Shown one piece after another: positions 1 through 6,566 of a stretch of DNA of 16,272 nucleotides. Both the position numbers and the translations under genes were made by a program. Within the stretch, counting starts at the first letter, position 1; each line of letters begins with the position of its first letter. The notes under the pieces were generated by a model. The model did no database searches. It saw nothing but the letters and a program-made list of their open reading frames with translations, and was not told the DNA's origin. This stretch comes from JBBRRP01 sp964609655 (GTDB lineage: Bacteria; Myxococcota_A; Polyangia; Polyangiales; Polyangiaceae), in NCBI GenBank assembly GCA_964609655.1, contig CAZSUA010000102.1, positions 1 through 16,272 on the forward strand. The letters run 5' to 3'.

Positions 1-935
1 CCAGGAATGGTGGCATCTCTGCCGGATTCGACATCACGCCGCTCGATGTTTTGGACAGCGAGGCCGTAGCGCAGAGTGCTCGCGGTTGCGATGGCGCCTT
101 CTTGGTCACCGGGAAGGTGAATCGCGCCAAAGATGCCGGGGAGGAGTTGCACAAGGCTCACGTCACCGCCACACGCTCGGCACTCAAGGGTCTAAAGCAA
201 GCCGGGGTTCGGCGCGTCGTCGTCGCCAGCACGAGCGGTACGCTAGCGGTGGGCAAAGATCCCGATCGTGTGTTCGACGAACACGATCAGGCGCCGCTCG
301 AATTGCTCGCCAGTTGGCCCTACTATCGGAGCAAGCTGTATGCGGAGCATGCGGCTTTGGAGGCCAATTCCCCGCCCGATTTCGAGGTGGTGGTGGTGAA
401 TCCGAGCTTGCTCCTCGGCCCGGGGGATCTCCGGGAGTCTTCCACGCGCGACGTGCGTCAATTCTTAGAGCAATCGATACTTGCGGTGCCACGGGGCGGC
501 ATCGCTTTCGTGGATGTTCGCGATGCGGCGCTGGGCATGCTCGCAGCCTTTGAACGCGGGCGTGCCGGCGAACGCTATATTTTGAACGCCAAGAATCTCA
601 CCATCGCAGCTTTCTTTCAACGCTTAGAGCGATTGACCGGGGTCAAGGGGCCACGCCTCTTTCTGCCGCGTTCTCGTCCGCTCGCAATCGGGCTCAATAG
701 GCTTTACAGCAACGCCCTGCGCAAGCTGGGCGGAGAGCCTTCCGTTTCTGAAGAAAGCGTCGAAATGGGTCAATATTACTGGTATTGCAGCGCGAAGAAG
801 GCTGAGCGTGAGTTGGAATGGGCGGCGCGCGAACCGGGAGAAACTCTGCGCGATACGGTGCAAGATCTGGTGCTCCGCAAAGTAGCGTTTCCGAAGCAGC
901 CTCTCCAGTTCACGCAGGGCAGTTCTGCCAGCTGA
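1..935 (+). CDS. NAD-dependent epimerase/dehydratase (extended SDR), 5' truncated by window edge
   Basis: This is the C-terminal part of an extended short-chain dehydrogenase/reductase, resembling dihydroflavonol-4-reductase or HpnA-type sugar epimerases, which act on NAD(P)-linked hydroxy/keto groups in the cytoplasm. The reading frame is open from base 3 and encodes 'DITPLDVLDSEAV...GCDGAFLVTG' before the first possible in-frame start (TTG at 51). The TTG is therefore not the real start, and the N-terminal GxxGxxG dinucleotide-binding strand lies upstream of the window. Visible family features are 'VVVASTSGTLAVG' (the active-site Ser/Thr strand), the YYRSK catalytic Tyr-xxx-Lys near base 320, 'VVVVNPSLLLGPGD', 'FVDVRDAALGMLAAFERG' and 'GERYILNAKNLT'. 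The substrate cannot be named. A 78-base gap separates it from the osmC-type gene. Confidence 0.88.
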   Translation, partial: RNGGISAGFDITPLDVLDSEAVAQSARGCDGAFLVTGKVNRAKDAGEELHKAHVTATRSALKGLKQAGVRRVVVASTSGTLAVGKDPDRVFDEHDQAPLELLASWPYYRSKLYAEHAALEANSPPDFEVVVVNPSLLLGPGDLRESSTRDVRQFLEQSILAVPRGGIAFVDVRDAALGMLAAFERGRAGERYILNAKNLTIAAFFQRLERLTGVKGPRLFLPRSRPLAIGLNRLYSNALRKLGGEPSVSEESVEMGQYYWYCSAKKAERELEWAAREPGETLRDTVQDLVLRKVAFPKQPLQFTQGSSAS

Positions 936-974
936 GCAGTTGTCGCGGAGTGACGCCTACGCTACATCAGCCAG

Positions 975-990
975 GTAACGGTACGTAACG
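975..990. repeat. Two GTAACG hexamers one helical turn apart upstream of osmC
   Basis: GTAACG occurs at 975-980 and again at 985-990, 10 bases apart, in the short gap before the osmC-type gene and just upstream of its SD. The spacing would place both copies on the same DNA face, as for a regulator half-site pair. Two hexamers can arise by chance, so this is only a candidate. Confidence 0.25.
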
Positions 991-1013
991 CAACCCAGAG
1001 GAGACAAATTCAA

Positions 1014-1439
1014 ATGTCAGTTTCAAAAGCATCCGCGCAGTGGAAAGGCACCCTCAAGGAGGGTTCAGGCAGTGTCGCCGGTGGCAATGGAGCCTTCCAG
1101 GCGCCCTTCACGTTTGTGTCGCGTTTCGAAGGTGGCTCGCAGGGTACGAACCCGGAAGAGCTCATTGGAGCGGCGCACGCCGGCTGCTTCTCGATGTTCT
1201 TGGCAGCCCAGCTCACCAAGGCTGGCCATCCGCCCACAACGATCGACACGCAAGCCACCGTGCATCTCGGTGAAGGGCCAGCCATCACCAAGATCGAGCT
1301 TTCAACGATCGCAGTGGTGCCCGGTGTTGATCTGGAAACCTTCAACGAGAAAGTAGCCTTCGCGAAGGCCAATTGCCCGATCTCGAAAGCGCTGGCAGCT
1401 ATTCCTGAGTTCGTTCTCAACGCCAAGCTCGCAGGTTGA
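1014..1439 (+). CDS. osmC: OsmC/Ohr-family peroxiredoxin
   Basis: This is a thiol-dependent peroxidase of the OsmC family (141 aa, the usual length), which reduces organic or inorganic hydroperoxides in the cytoplasm. The catalytic cysteine is C58 in 'AAHAGCFSM' and the resolving cysteine is C121 in 'ANCPISKAL'. R37, in 'SRFEGG', corresponds to the arginine that activates the peroxidatic cysteine in OsmC. 'GTNPEELIGAAHAGCFSM' is the classic OsmC signature and favours OsmC over Ohr. The start is fixed by an AGAGGAGA Shine-Dalgarno sequence at 997-1004. The gene appears monocistronic: a strong GC hairpin follows the stop, and the next gene seems to have its own regulatory element. OsmC versus YhfA/Ohr subfamily assignment is by motif only. 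Confidence 0.95.
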   Translation: MSVSKASAQWKGTLKEGSGSVAGGNGAFQAPFTFVSRFEGGSQGTNPEELIGAAHAGCFSMFLAAQLTKAGHPPTTIDTQATVHLGEGPAITKIELSTIAVVPGVDLETFNEKVAFAKANCPISKALAAIPEFVLNAKLAG

Positions 1440-1450
1440 GGCTCGATTGA

Positions 1451-1475
1451 GTGGGGGGGCATACACTGCCCCCAC
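1451..1475 (+). terminator. Probable intrinsic terminator after osmC
   Basis: GTGGGGGGGC and GCCCCCAC form a stem of about 8 bp (two extra G on the left arm) around an ATACACT loop, 11 bases after the osmC stop. It is followed by CACGCAGTTTCTTT, a weak and delayed T-tract. The position between osmC and a putative promoter element at 1487 suits a terminator separating the two transcription units. The poor T-run lowers confidence. Confidence 0.5.
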
Positions 1476-1486
1476 CACGCAGTTTC

Positions 1487-1514
1487 TTTGAACACTTTCT
1501 GGGGCACCGGGCAC
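1487..1514 (+). promoter_or_regulatory. Two-block motif TTTGAACA-N11-ACCGGGCAC, copy 1 (upstream of the TonB receptor)
   Basis: TTTGAACA (1487-1494), 11 bases, then ACCGGGCAC (1506-1514). The same two blocks with the same spacing occur at 8394-8421, upstream of the ECF sigma gene. The spacers match at only 3 of 11 positions, so the conservation is confined to the blocks. GAAC is the usual core of ECF sigma -35 elements. The second block lies roughly where a -10 element would be, although block centres are only about 20 bp apart, slightly short, so an operator is an alternative. It lies 96 bases before ATG 1611 and just after the osmC terminator. CCGGGC at 1507-1512 can also pair with GCCCGG at 1550-1555. 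Confidence 0.65.
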
Positions 1515-1610
1515 GGAGGTTTGAAGCGTGAATGGTCTCGCTTCCCAACGCCCGGATTGTGCTGAAATAGCCGCATCCTGGGCTTGATCCCTGGTGCGTC
1601 GCGCCAGGCA

Positions 1611-3776
1611 ATGGAGCTTTGCGTGCGCACTATTTCGGTCCTTACAGGCTTTTCATGGACAGCTCTACTCGTCGCCACTTCGTTCGCCCGAAGTGCCGCG
1701 GGAGCGGCCTCGGTTTCTCCCCCACGCGACGCACAGGCGTCCGATGGTGCGAATGCAGCAGACGCGCCTGACGCAGCAGACACGCCCGACACTGCAGGCG
1801 CACCCCACGCAGCAGACACGCCCGACACTGCAGCCGTGTCCGACACCGTGGACCCCGAGCTGGAGTTTGAATCCACCGCTCAAGTCGACGCTCCGCCACG
1901 AGAAGTCACTCGACACACTCTGACTCAGAGTGCGCTTCTTCGAGTCCCCGGTACGCGCGGTGACGCGTTGCGAGCCGTGGAGCTGATGCCGGGTGTGGCG
2001 CGAGCCCGGAACGGACAAGCGGACCCGATCTTGCGTGGCGCCTCTGCACTTGAAAGCCAAACCTTCCTGGATGGCTCTCCCGTACCGTTTTTGTATCATT
2101 TTGGTGGACTCACGAGCTTCATCAGCTCGCGCATGGTTGAGAAGCTAGACGTGTATCCGGGGAATTTCTCGGCGCGCTATGGGCGTGTCGGGGGCGGGGT
2201 GGTGGAAGTTACCTTGCGCGATCCGGCGACCGATAGGTTGCACGGCGGACTCGATCTGAATTTCATCGATAGCTCCCTGTATGTTGAAGCTCCCGCAAGC
2301 AAGAAATTGGCTGTGGCGGCAGCTGTGCGGCGTAGCAATATCGATCTCGTTTTCGACAAATTAGTGCCGAAAGATGCCTACAATGTCGTGGCGGCGCCCG
2401 TCTACTACGACTACCAAACCATCGCCACCTATCGCCCAACTGAGAACACGCGGCTGCGTGTGCTCGGTTACGGTAGTCGCGATTCTCTGAGGCTCTTCTT
2501 TGCCAATCCGAATCAGGACGATCCGGCTTTGGCCGGGAGCATCAGCGGCGAGGTCGAGTTTCACCGGCTGGGCGCTGAGCTTTCGAGTCGCGCTGACAAC
2601 GGCGCCTCCGGTACGGTCTCCTTCAACTTCGCACGTATCGATGCCGCAAAGCACATCGGCGGATTAAGTCAAATCTTCGGCGGCTACGAATTTCACAGTC
2701 GGGCTGAGGGCAGTTTTGAGTTCAACCACGCGCTCAGACTCACGTCGGGTGTGGATGCATTCGCGCAGGCGCTTTCGGGTAGCTATCGTGGTCCGCAGCC
2801 GGGCTCGGCAGAGGGCAATCCTCGGGACAATGATCCACTCGCCGCCCAACGTAGCGTGTCAGTAAAGAGCCGACCGATCAACCTGATCCGCCCCGCAGCC
2901 TACGTTGAGCTCGGTGTGCGTCCTACCGAAGCCTTGCTGCTCACCCCAGGGGTGCGCCTCGATTACTTGGGTGACGTGAAGCAGTGGACGCTCGATCCGC
3001 GCCTCTCTGCTCGCTATGAGTTGAATCCGGCGACGGCATTCAAGGCCGGTGTTGGCTACTTCACCCAGGCTCCGGAATTTTATCAGTCACTTTCGGAAAT
3101 CGGGAACCCGCACATCGATCCGTACCACACGTTGCAGGTGAGCGGAGGCGCGGAACAGAAGCTAGGCGATCAGATCCAGATGGGAGCGGAGGCTTTCTTC
3201 AAGCGCCAAACAGCGGTTGTCGTTGGCACAGCAGATGGTCAGGCTCCTCACTTTGAGAACGCTGGGCAAGGCCGAATTTACGGTGCTGAGCTATCGACTG
3301 AGGCGCATTGGGCAGGTCAAGGATTGGGCTACGTGGCATACACTCTGTCGCGCAGTGAGCGTCGCGTACCAGGTGAGGTTTGGCGCCTATTTGACACTGA
3401 CCAAACACATGTTTTAACGCTCGCCGCGAGCCAAGGGCTAGGCCGGGGTTGGGACGTGGGGCTGCGTTTGCGTGTGGTGAGCGGCAATCCGAATACGCCC
3501 GTTGTCGGCGCCACCTACGACGCGCGCAGCGGCGTCTATGTGCCCGAGTATACTCGTGTGAATAGCGGGAGGGATCCGCTCTTCCACCAACTCGATCTTC
3601 GTGTGGAGAAGGCCTGGACGTTCGGCGAAGCCCGGCTCGCGCTGTATCTCGATTTGCAAAATGCCTACAACGCCAAGAATCCAGAAGGCTATCGCTACAA
3701 TTTTGATTACTCGAAGAAGGAAGCCGTCACTGGGCTTCCGTTGTTTCCAAATCTGGGATTGCGAGGTGATCTGTGA
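1611..3776 (+). CDS. TonB-dependent outer-membrane receptor
   Basis: This is a TonB-dependent receptor/transporter of 721 aa that takes up a ligand across the outer membrane using energy from TonB. ATG 1611 was chosen because it begins a convincing signal peptide (MELCVRTISVLTGFSWTALLVATSFARSAAGA); TTG 1584 would add nine residues. After cleavage comes a low-complexity Ala/Asp/Pro/Thr stretch (about residues 45-80) encoded by near-tandem DNA repeats. The plug domain (about 95-205) shows 'RGDALRAVELMPGVARARNG', 'PILRGASALESQTFLDGSPVP' and 'YPGNFSARYGRVGGGVVEV'. The rest is a beta-barrel with many alternating aromatic strands, ending '...LPLFPNLGLRGDL', without the C-terminal Phe common in outer-membrane proteins. 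I see no STN signalling domain. The substrate is unknown. The stop overlaps the next gene's GTG start by 4 bp, and exbB, exbD and tonB follow. Confidence 0.93.
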   Translation: MELCVRTISVLTGFSWTALLVATSFARSAAGAASVSPPRDAQASDGANAADAPDAADTPDTAGAPHAADTPDTAAVSDTVDPELEFESTAQVDAPPREVTRHTLTQSALLRVPGTRGDALRAVELMPGVARARNGQADPILRGASALESQTFLDGSPVPFLYHFGGLTSFISSRMVEKLDVYPGNFSARYGRVGGGVVEVTLRDPATDRLHGGLDLNFIDSSLYVEAPASKKLAVAAAVRRSNIDLVFDKLVPKDAYNVVAAPVYYDYQTIATYRPTENTRLRVLGYGSRDSLRLFFANPNQDDPALAGSISGEVEFHRLGAELSSRADNGASGTVSFNFARIDAAKHIGGLSQIFGGYEFHSRAEGSFEFNHALRLTSGVDAFAQALSGSYRGPQPGSAEGNPRDNDPLAAQRSVSVKSRPINLIRPAAYVELGVRPTEALLLTPGVRLDYLGDVKQWTLDPRLSARYELNPATAFKAGVGYFTQAPEFYQSLSEIGNPHIDPYHTLQVSGGAEQKLGDQIQMGAEAFFKRQTAVVVGTADGQAPHFENAGQGRIYGAELSTEAHWAGQGLGYVAYTLSRSERRVPGEVWRLFDTDQTHVLTLAASQGLGRGWDVGLRLRVVSGNPNTPVVGATYDARSGVYVPEYTRVNSGRDPLFHQLDLRVEKAWTFGEARLALYLDLQNAYNAKNPEGYRYNFDYSKKEAVTGLPLFPNLGLRGDL
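1771..1833 (+). repeat. Perfect 27-bp direct repeat (period 36 bp) inside the receptor's N-terminal extension
   Basis: Bases 1771-1797 and 1807-1833 are identical over 27 bases (beginning ACGCAGCAGACACGCC, ending CTGCAG), with a period of 36 bases (12 codons). A degenerate copy lies just upstream at about 1754-1777. They encode the repeated 'AADTPDTA' segments of the linker between signal peptide and plug. The perfect nucleotide identity, despite codon degeneracy, suggests recent duplication or slippage. The period is a multiple of three, so gain or loss of a unit keeps the frame. Confidence 0.85.
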
Positions 3777-4669
3777 GAACAAATGGTTTAGGGCTTGCTG
3801 GCCTACTACTGGCTTTTGGCGCACTTTCGGGTTGTGATGAGCCACTGTCGGCAGTGGAGTTGATTCAAGGAGTGCGCGTGCTCGGAGCGCGGATCGAGGT
3901 CGACGGTGAGCCTGGGCGGCAGGCGCCATTGCCAGGCGAAAAGGCGCGCGCTTCGCTGTTGGTTGCGTCACCACAGCTTAATTCTGCGTTGGGTTTCGCG
4001 CTTCAGGTGTGCAGCAGCAATGGTGCGAGCGGCGCGCCCGAGTGCCTGGGCGAGCCGTTTTCCGTGTCCGAACAGCCGCCAGGGGTGATGCGCCAGCCGA
4101 GCCTAGAGTTCGTGGTCCCCAATTCCGTGGACACGATGCGGCGTCTGCTCTTGAGCGGAATTGTCTGCCCGGGAGCAGCGCCCTTGGCGGGCGGCAAGGG
4201 ATGCGAGAACGAACTTCAAGGCACGCGCGTTACGCTCGAATTTGAGCTCGCTCGGCCTTTGGACGTGAATCTGAATCCAACACTGACGGCAGAGTCTCTC
4301 ATGCTAGATGGTACGGCGTGGCCAGCCTCCACCCCGTTAGATGGCGACTGCGCGGGCCTTGGGTTTCCCGAAGTCAGCGCCAGCTCCAAACACCAACTGG
4401 CACTGACGCTGTTCGAGCAAGATCGCGACGCGTTACCTGAAACAGAAGGTGGCGGCAAAGAAACGCTGCAAATCTCGCACTTTGTCACCGACGGTACACT
4501 TGAACGCGCGTTTGACGTGTTGGCTCCCGAGGACACCCGTCTCGTTCGTACTGTTGACTGGACTGCGCCGAGCCCTGAAGCCAACCGGTTGGTGCGGTTT
4601 TGGTATGTGGTTCGCGATCTGCGGGGTGGGAGTGATTTTACTGAGCGGAACGTGTGCGTGCTGCGCTGA
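3773..4669 (+). CDS. Outer-envelope lipoprotein, receptor-associated (unknown function)
   Basis: This is a 298-aa predicted lipoprotein. The N-terminus has a basic start, a hydrophobic core and the lipobox 'ALSGC' with C21 as the lipidated residue, followed by Asp at +2. In E. coli, Asp +2 keeps a lipoprotein in the inner membrane, but that rule may not hold here. The mature protein begins 'DEPLSAVELIQGVRVLGARIEVDGEP', a style I associate with uncharacterised myxobacterial lipoproteins found beside TonB receptors. Several cysteines (in 'LQVCSS', 'PECLGE', 'GIVCPG', 'GKGCEN', 'DGDCAG', 'NVCVLR') suggest disulfides in the periplasm or at the surface. Its GTG start overlaps the receptor stop (GTGA), so the two are very probably translationally coupled. 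A SusD-like or ligand-binding accessory role is a guess from position; no named domain is visible. Confidence 0.82.
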   Translation: MRTNGLGLAGLLLAFGALSGCDEPLSAVELIQGVRVLGARIEVDGEPGRQAPLPGEKARASLLVASPQLNSALGFALQVCSSNGASGAPECLGEPFSVSEQPPGVMRQPSLEFVVPNSVDTMRRLLLSGIVCPGAAPLAGGKGCENELQGTRVTLEFELARPLDVNLNPTLTAESLMLDGTAWPASTPLDGDCAGLGFPEVSASSKHQLALTLFEQDRDALPETEGGGKETLQISHFVTDGTLERAFDVLAPEDTRLVRTVDWTAPSPEANRLVRFWYVVRDLRGGSDFTERNVCVLR

Positions 4670-4745
4670 ATCATCGTCGTGATGTTGACTTGTTTGCCGT
4701 AATTGCCGGGTCTTGCCCGTCGCTTGAAGATAGGAGAGAAGCTTT

Positions 4746-5384
4746 ATGGATATCGTGGGTCGCTTGTTGCAGCTTTCAGAGTTTGGGGCGCGTTGGGTGG
4801 TGTGGGTGCTGGTTGCGTTTTCGCTGTTGGCGATTGCTGTCGTGATTGAGCGCGCGGTGGTCTTTCTGAGTTCACGTGATGATGCCGGGAAGCTTCGTTT
4901 GGAGCTGCGTCGTCTGTTGAATTTGGGGGACCTTCCGCAAGCACTCAAGCGCCTGGAGGAATCACCCAGCTTCGAAGCACGGGTCGCTGCGGCAGGGTTG
5001 CAGGCGGAGGGTGCCGCGAGTGCCGAGGAACGGATGCAGGGTGAATCGGAGCTTTGCCGGTTGACCATGGAAAGAAACCTGGCGTTGCTCGGCACGTTGG
5101 GCAATAATGCTCCGTTCATTGGCTTGTTGGGCACTGTGATCGGTATTGTGCGCGCCTTTCGCGAGCTGTCGCACGCTGCCGGTCAAGTCTCCGTGGGGTT
5201 GATGTCGGAGATCGGAGAGGCACTGATTTCAACGGCCATTGGCCTTTTGGTGGCTCTGCCGGCAGTGGCCGCTTTCAATCTCTTTCAGCGCTTGATTCGC
5301 GCACGCGTGGGACACGCTACGGCGCTAGCCCATGAGATATTGGCGTTCATGAAGGCCCCCAAAGCTTCTGCTGCTCCGGAATGA
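4746..5384 (+). CDS. exbB: MotA/TolQ/ExbB-family proton channel
   Basis: This is the ExbB/TolQ-type inner-membrane proton channel (212 aa) that, with ExbD, converts proton-motive force into TonB movement. Three membrane segments are visible: about residues 17-41 (after 'FGARWVVWVLVAFSLLAI'), 112-138 and 158-182, with a cytoplasmic domain between the first and second. Family signatures are 'NNAPFIGLLGTVIGIVRAF' at 120-138 and 'IGEALISTAIGLLVALPA' at 156-173. The start is set by AGGAGA at 4732-4737, eight bases before the ATG. It lies 76 bases after the lipoprotein gene and 6 bases before exbD. Position next to a TonB receptor and a TonB protein favours ExbB over TolQ; no tolA, tolB or pal is present. 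Confidence 0.94.
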   Translation: MDIVGRLLQLSEFGARWVVWVLVAFSLLAIAVVIERAVVFLSSRDDAGKLRLELRRLLNLGDLPQALKRLEESPSFEARVAAAGLQAEGAASAEERMQGESELCRLTMERNLALLGTLGNNAPFIGLLGTVIGIVRAFRELSHAAGQVSVGLMSEIGEALISTAIGLLVALPAVAAFNLFQRLIRARVGHATALAHEILAFMKAPKASAAPE

Positions 5385-5390
5385 GGCACC

Positions 5391-5804
5391 ATGCGCGCAT
5401 TATCTGGCTCCGAAGAAACGATCTCTGACATCAACGTCACCCCCTTAGTCGACGTGGTGCTCGTGCTGCTCGTGGTGCTGATGGTCACCGCCAGCTACCT
5501 GGCCTCGAAAGCGATTCCGGTCGATCTCCCTCGCGGCAAAACGGGCGAAGCTCAGACACCGCCCATCACTGTCAGCCTCACTGCACAAGGCTTGCTCTAT
5601 GTCGATGGAGAGCTGATGGGTGAAGCTCGGTTACGGGAACGGCTGATTCGTGCACGTCGCAACAACGCTGACTTGCGGGCCGTCATCGCGGCAGATGGCG
5701 CCGTGCCGCACCGCCAAGCGGTTCACGTGATCGATGTCCTGCGGCAAGAACACGTGGAGCGTTTCGCGATCAACATCGACGCGGACGACTTAGAACGGAA
5801 TTGA
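5391..5804 (+). CDS. exbD: ExbD/TolR-family transport protein
   Basis: This is the ExbD partner of the proton channel (137 aa), with one N-terminal membrane segment and a periplasmic domain. 'SDINVTPLVDVVLVLLVVLMV' (residues 12-32) matches the ExbD/TolR signature, and D21 corresponds to the membrane aspartate (D25 in E. coli ExbD) essential for proton translocation. The periplasmic part has 'AVIAADGAVPHRQAVHVIDVLRQ', the typical conserved region. GAGG just upstream, overlapping the end of exbB, serves as SD. The gene is tightly packed: 6 bases after exbB and 3 bases before tonB, so one transcript is almost certain. Confidence 0.95.
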   Translation: MRALSGSEETISDINVTPLVDVVLVLLVVLMVTASYLASKAIPVDLPRGKTGEAQTPPITVSLTAQGLLYVDGELMGEARLRERLIRARRNNADLRAVIAADGAVPHRQAVHVIDVLRQEHVERFAINIDADDLERN

Positions 5805-5807
5805 GCC

Positions 5808-6566
5808 ATGCTCTCTCAGCGCAACCTTTGGCCCCTGGCCGCGATATTGAGCTTCTTTTTGCACGGCTTGGCTTACGCTTCGTTGGGCATGGCGTCCGTT
5901 TCCTCGCCCCCCGCGCACCGGAAGACGGAGCTGTCTTTCGAGGTAGTTGAGAAAGCATCGCCAGCGGAGCCGCCTAAGGAGCTCCAGAAACCGGAAACGC
6001 AACCACAGGTGCCCAAAGCACGAAACTTGAAGCCGATCACTACACTACCGAGCGAGCCTGTGTTTCGGCCTGAAGCGGAGCCGCCGCTAGTGGCTATCCC
6101 GGCAACAGGTGTCACTTTGACGGCAACCGGAAACGACAATGCGTTCTCGATGCCTCTCGGAACTAGTGGCGCACTCACCCCCGAAGCTCAACCAGCTTGG
6201 GATGGGCCCACCGCGACGCCATTCCCTGTGCGCCGTGTGCCTCCAGCTTTTCTGCAACCCCAGTTGGTTGCTGCGTCGGATCTTTCGACACGACCTTCGC
6301 CGCCAGCGCTCGGCTCGGCCCTGGAGCGGAATTACCCAGGTGAAGCGCGTCGCCGTGGTCTCGGCGGCACAGCGAAGGTTCGAGCGCGTATCGATCCCGA
6401 TGGTGTCGTGCGGCGTGTGGCGCTGCTCGATGAGAGTGGCCTTGGGTTTGGTTCAGCTTGTTCTCGTACGTTGGTCGGTTCGCGCTGGTCTCCGCCAAAA
6501 GATCGCTCAGGGCGTTCCGTTGCCACCGAGATCCGCTACACCTGCCACTTCAAGGTTCAGCCATGA
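5808..6566 (+). CDS. tonB: TonB energy transducer
   Basis: This is a TonB-family protein of 252 aa that spans the periplasm and contacts the TonB box of receptors. The N-terminal anchor (about 8-28) contains S15 and H19 in 'SFFLH', the SxxxH pair required for coupling to ExbB/ExbD. A Pro/Lys/Glu-rich spacer follows (about 50-95, 'ASPAEPPKELQKPETQPQVPK'). The C-terminal TonB domain (about 172-252) has 'YPGEARRRGLGGTAKVRARIDPDGVVRRV' and ends in 'RYTCHFKVQP'. C218 and C246 could form a disulfide, a style I associate with deltaproteobacterial TonBs. The gene starts 3 bases after exbD, and its stop overlaps the next gene's ATG (ATGA). Together with exbB/exbD it forms a dedicated energising unit for the receptor upstream. 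Confidence 0.94.
   Translation: MLSQRNLWPLAAILSFFLHGLAYASLGMASVSSPPAHRKTELSFEVVEKASPAEPPKELQKPETQPQVPKARNLKPITTLPSEPVFRPEAEPPLVAIPATGVTLTATGNDNAFSMPLGTSGALTPEAQPAWDGPTATPFPVRRVPPAFLQPQLVAASDLSTRPSPPALGSALERNYPGEARRRGLGGTAKVRARIDPDGVVRRVALLDESGLGFGSACSRTLVGSRWSPPKDRSGRSVATEIRYTCHFKVQP

Noticed and set aside
1010..1876. 288-aa minus-strand frame rich in Ala/Ser/Val repeats
   Set aside because: It is antisense to osmC and to the receptor's repeat region; its low-complexity sequence is the mirror of the receptor's Ala/Asp/Pro/Thr linker, and both plus-strand genes are well supported.
3438..3974. 178-aa minus-strand frame
   Set aside because: Antisense to the receptor C-terminus and lipoprotein start, with no domain or SD support.
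4670..4745. Internal promoter or terminator before exbB (TTGACT and a CGGG-TCTTG-CCCG hairpin)
   Set aside because: No credible -10 follows TTGACT and the hairpin is only 4 bp, so the gap is better read as an intercistronic spacer.
4433..5134. 233-aa minus-strand frame
   Set aside because: Antisense to the lipoprotein end and exbB; composition is low-complexity Ser/Asn/Arg with no recognisable domain.
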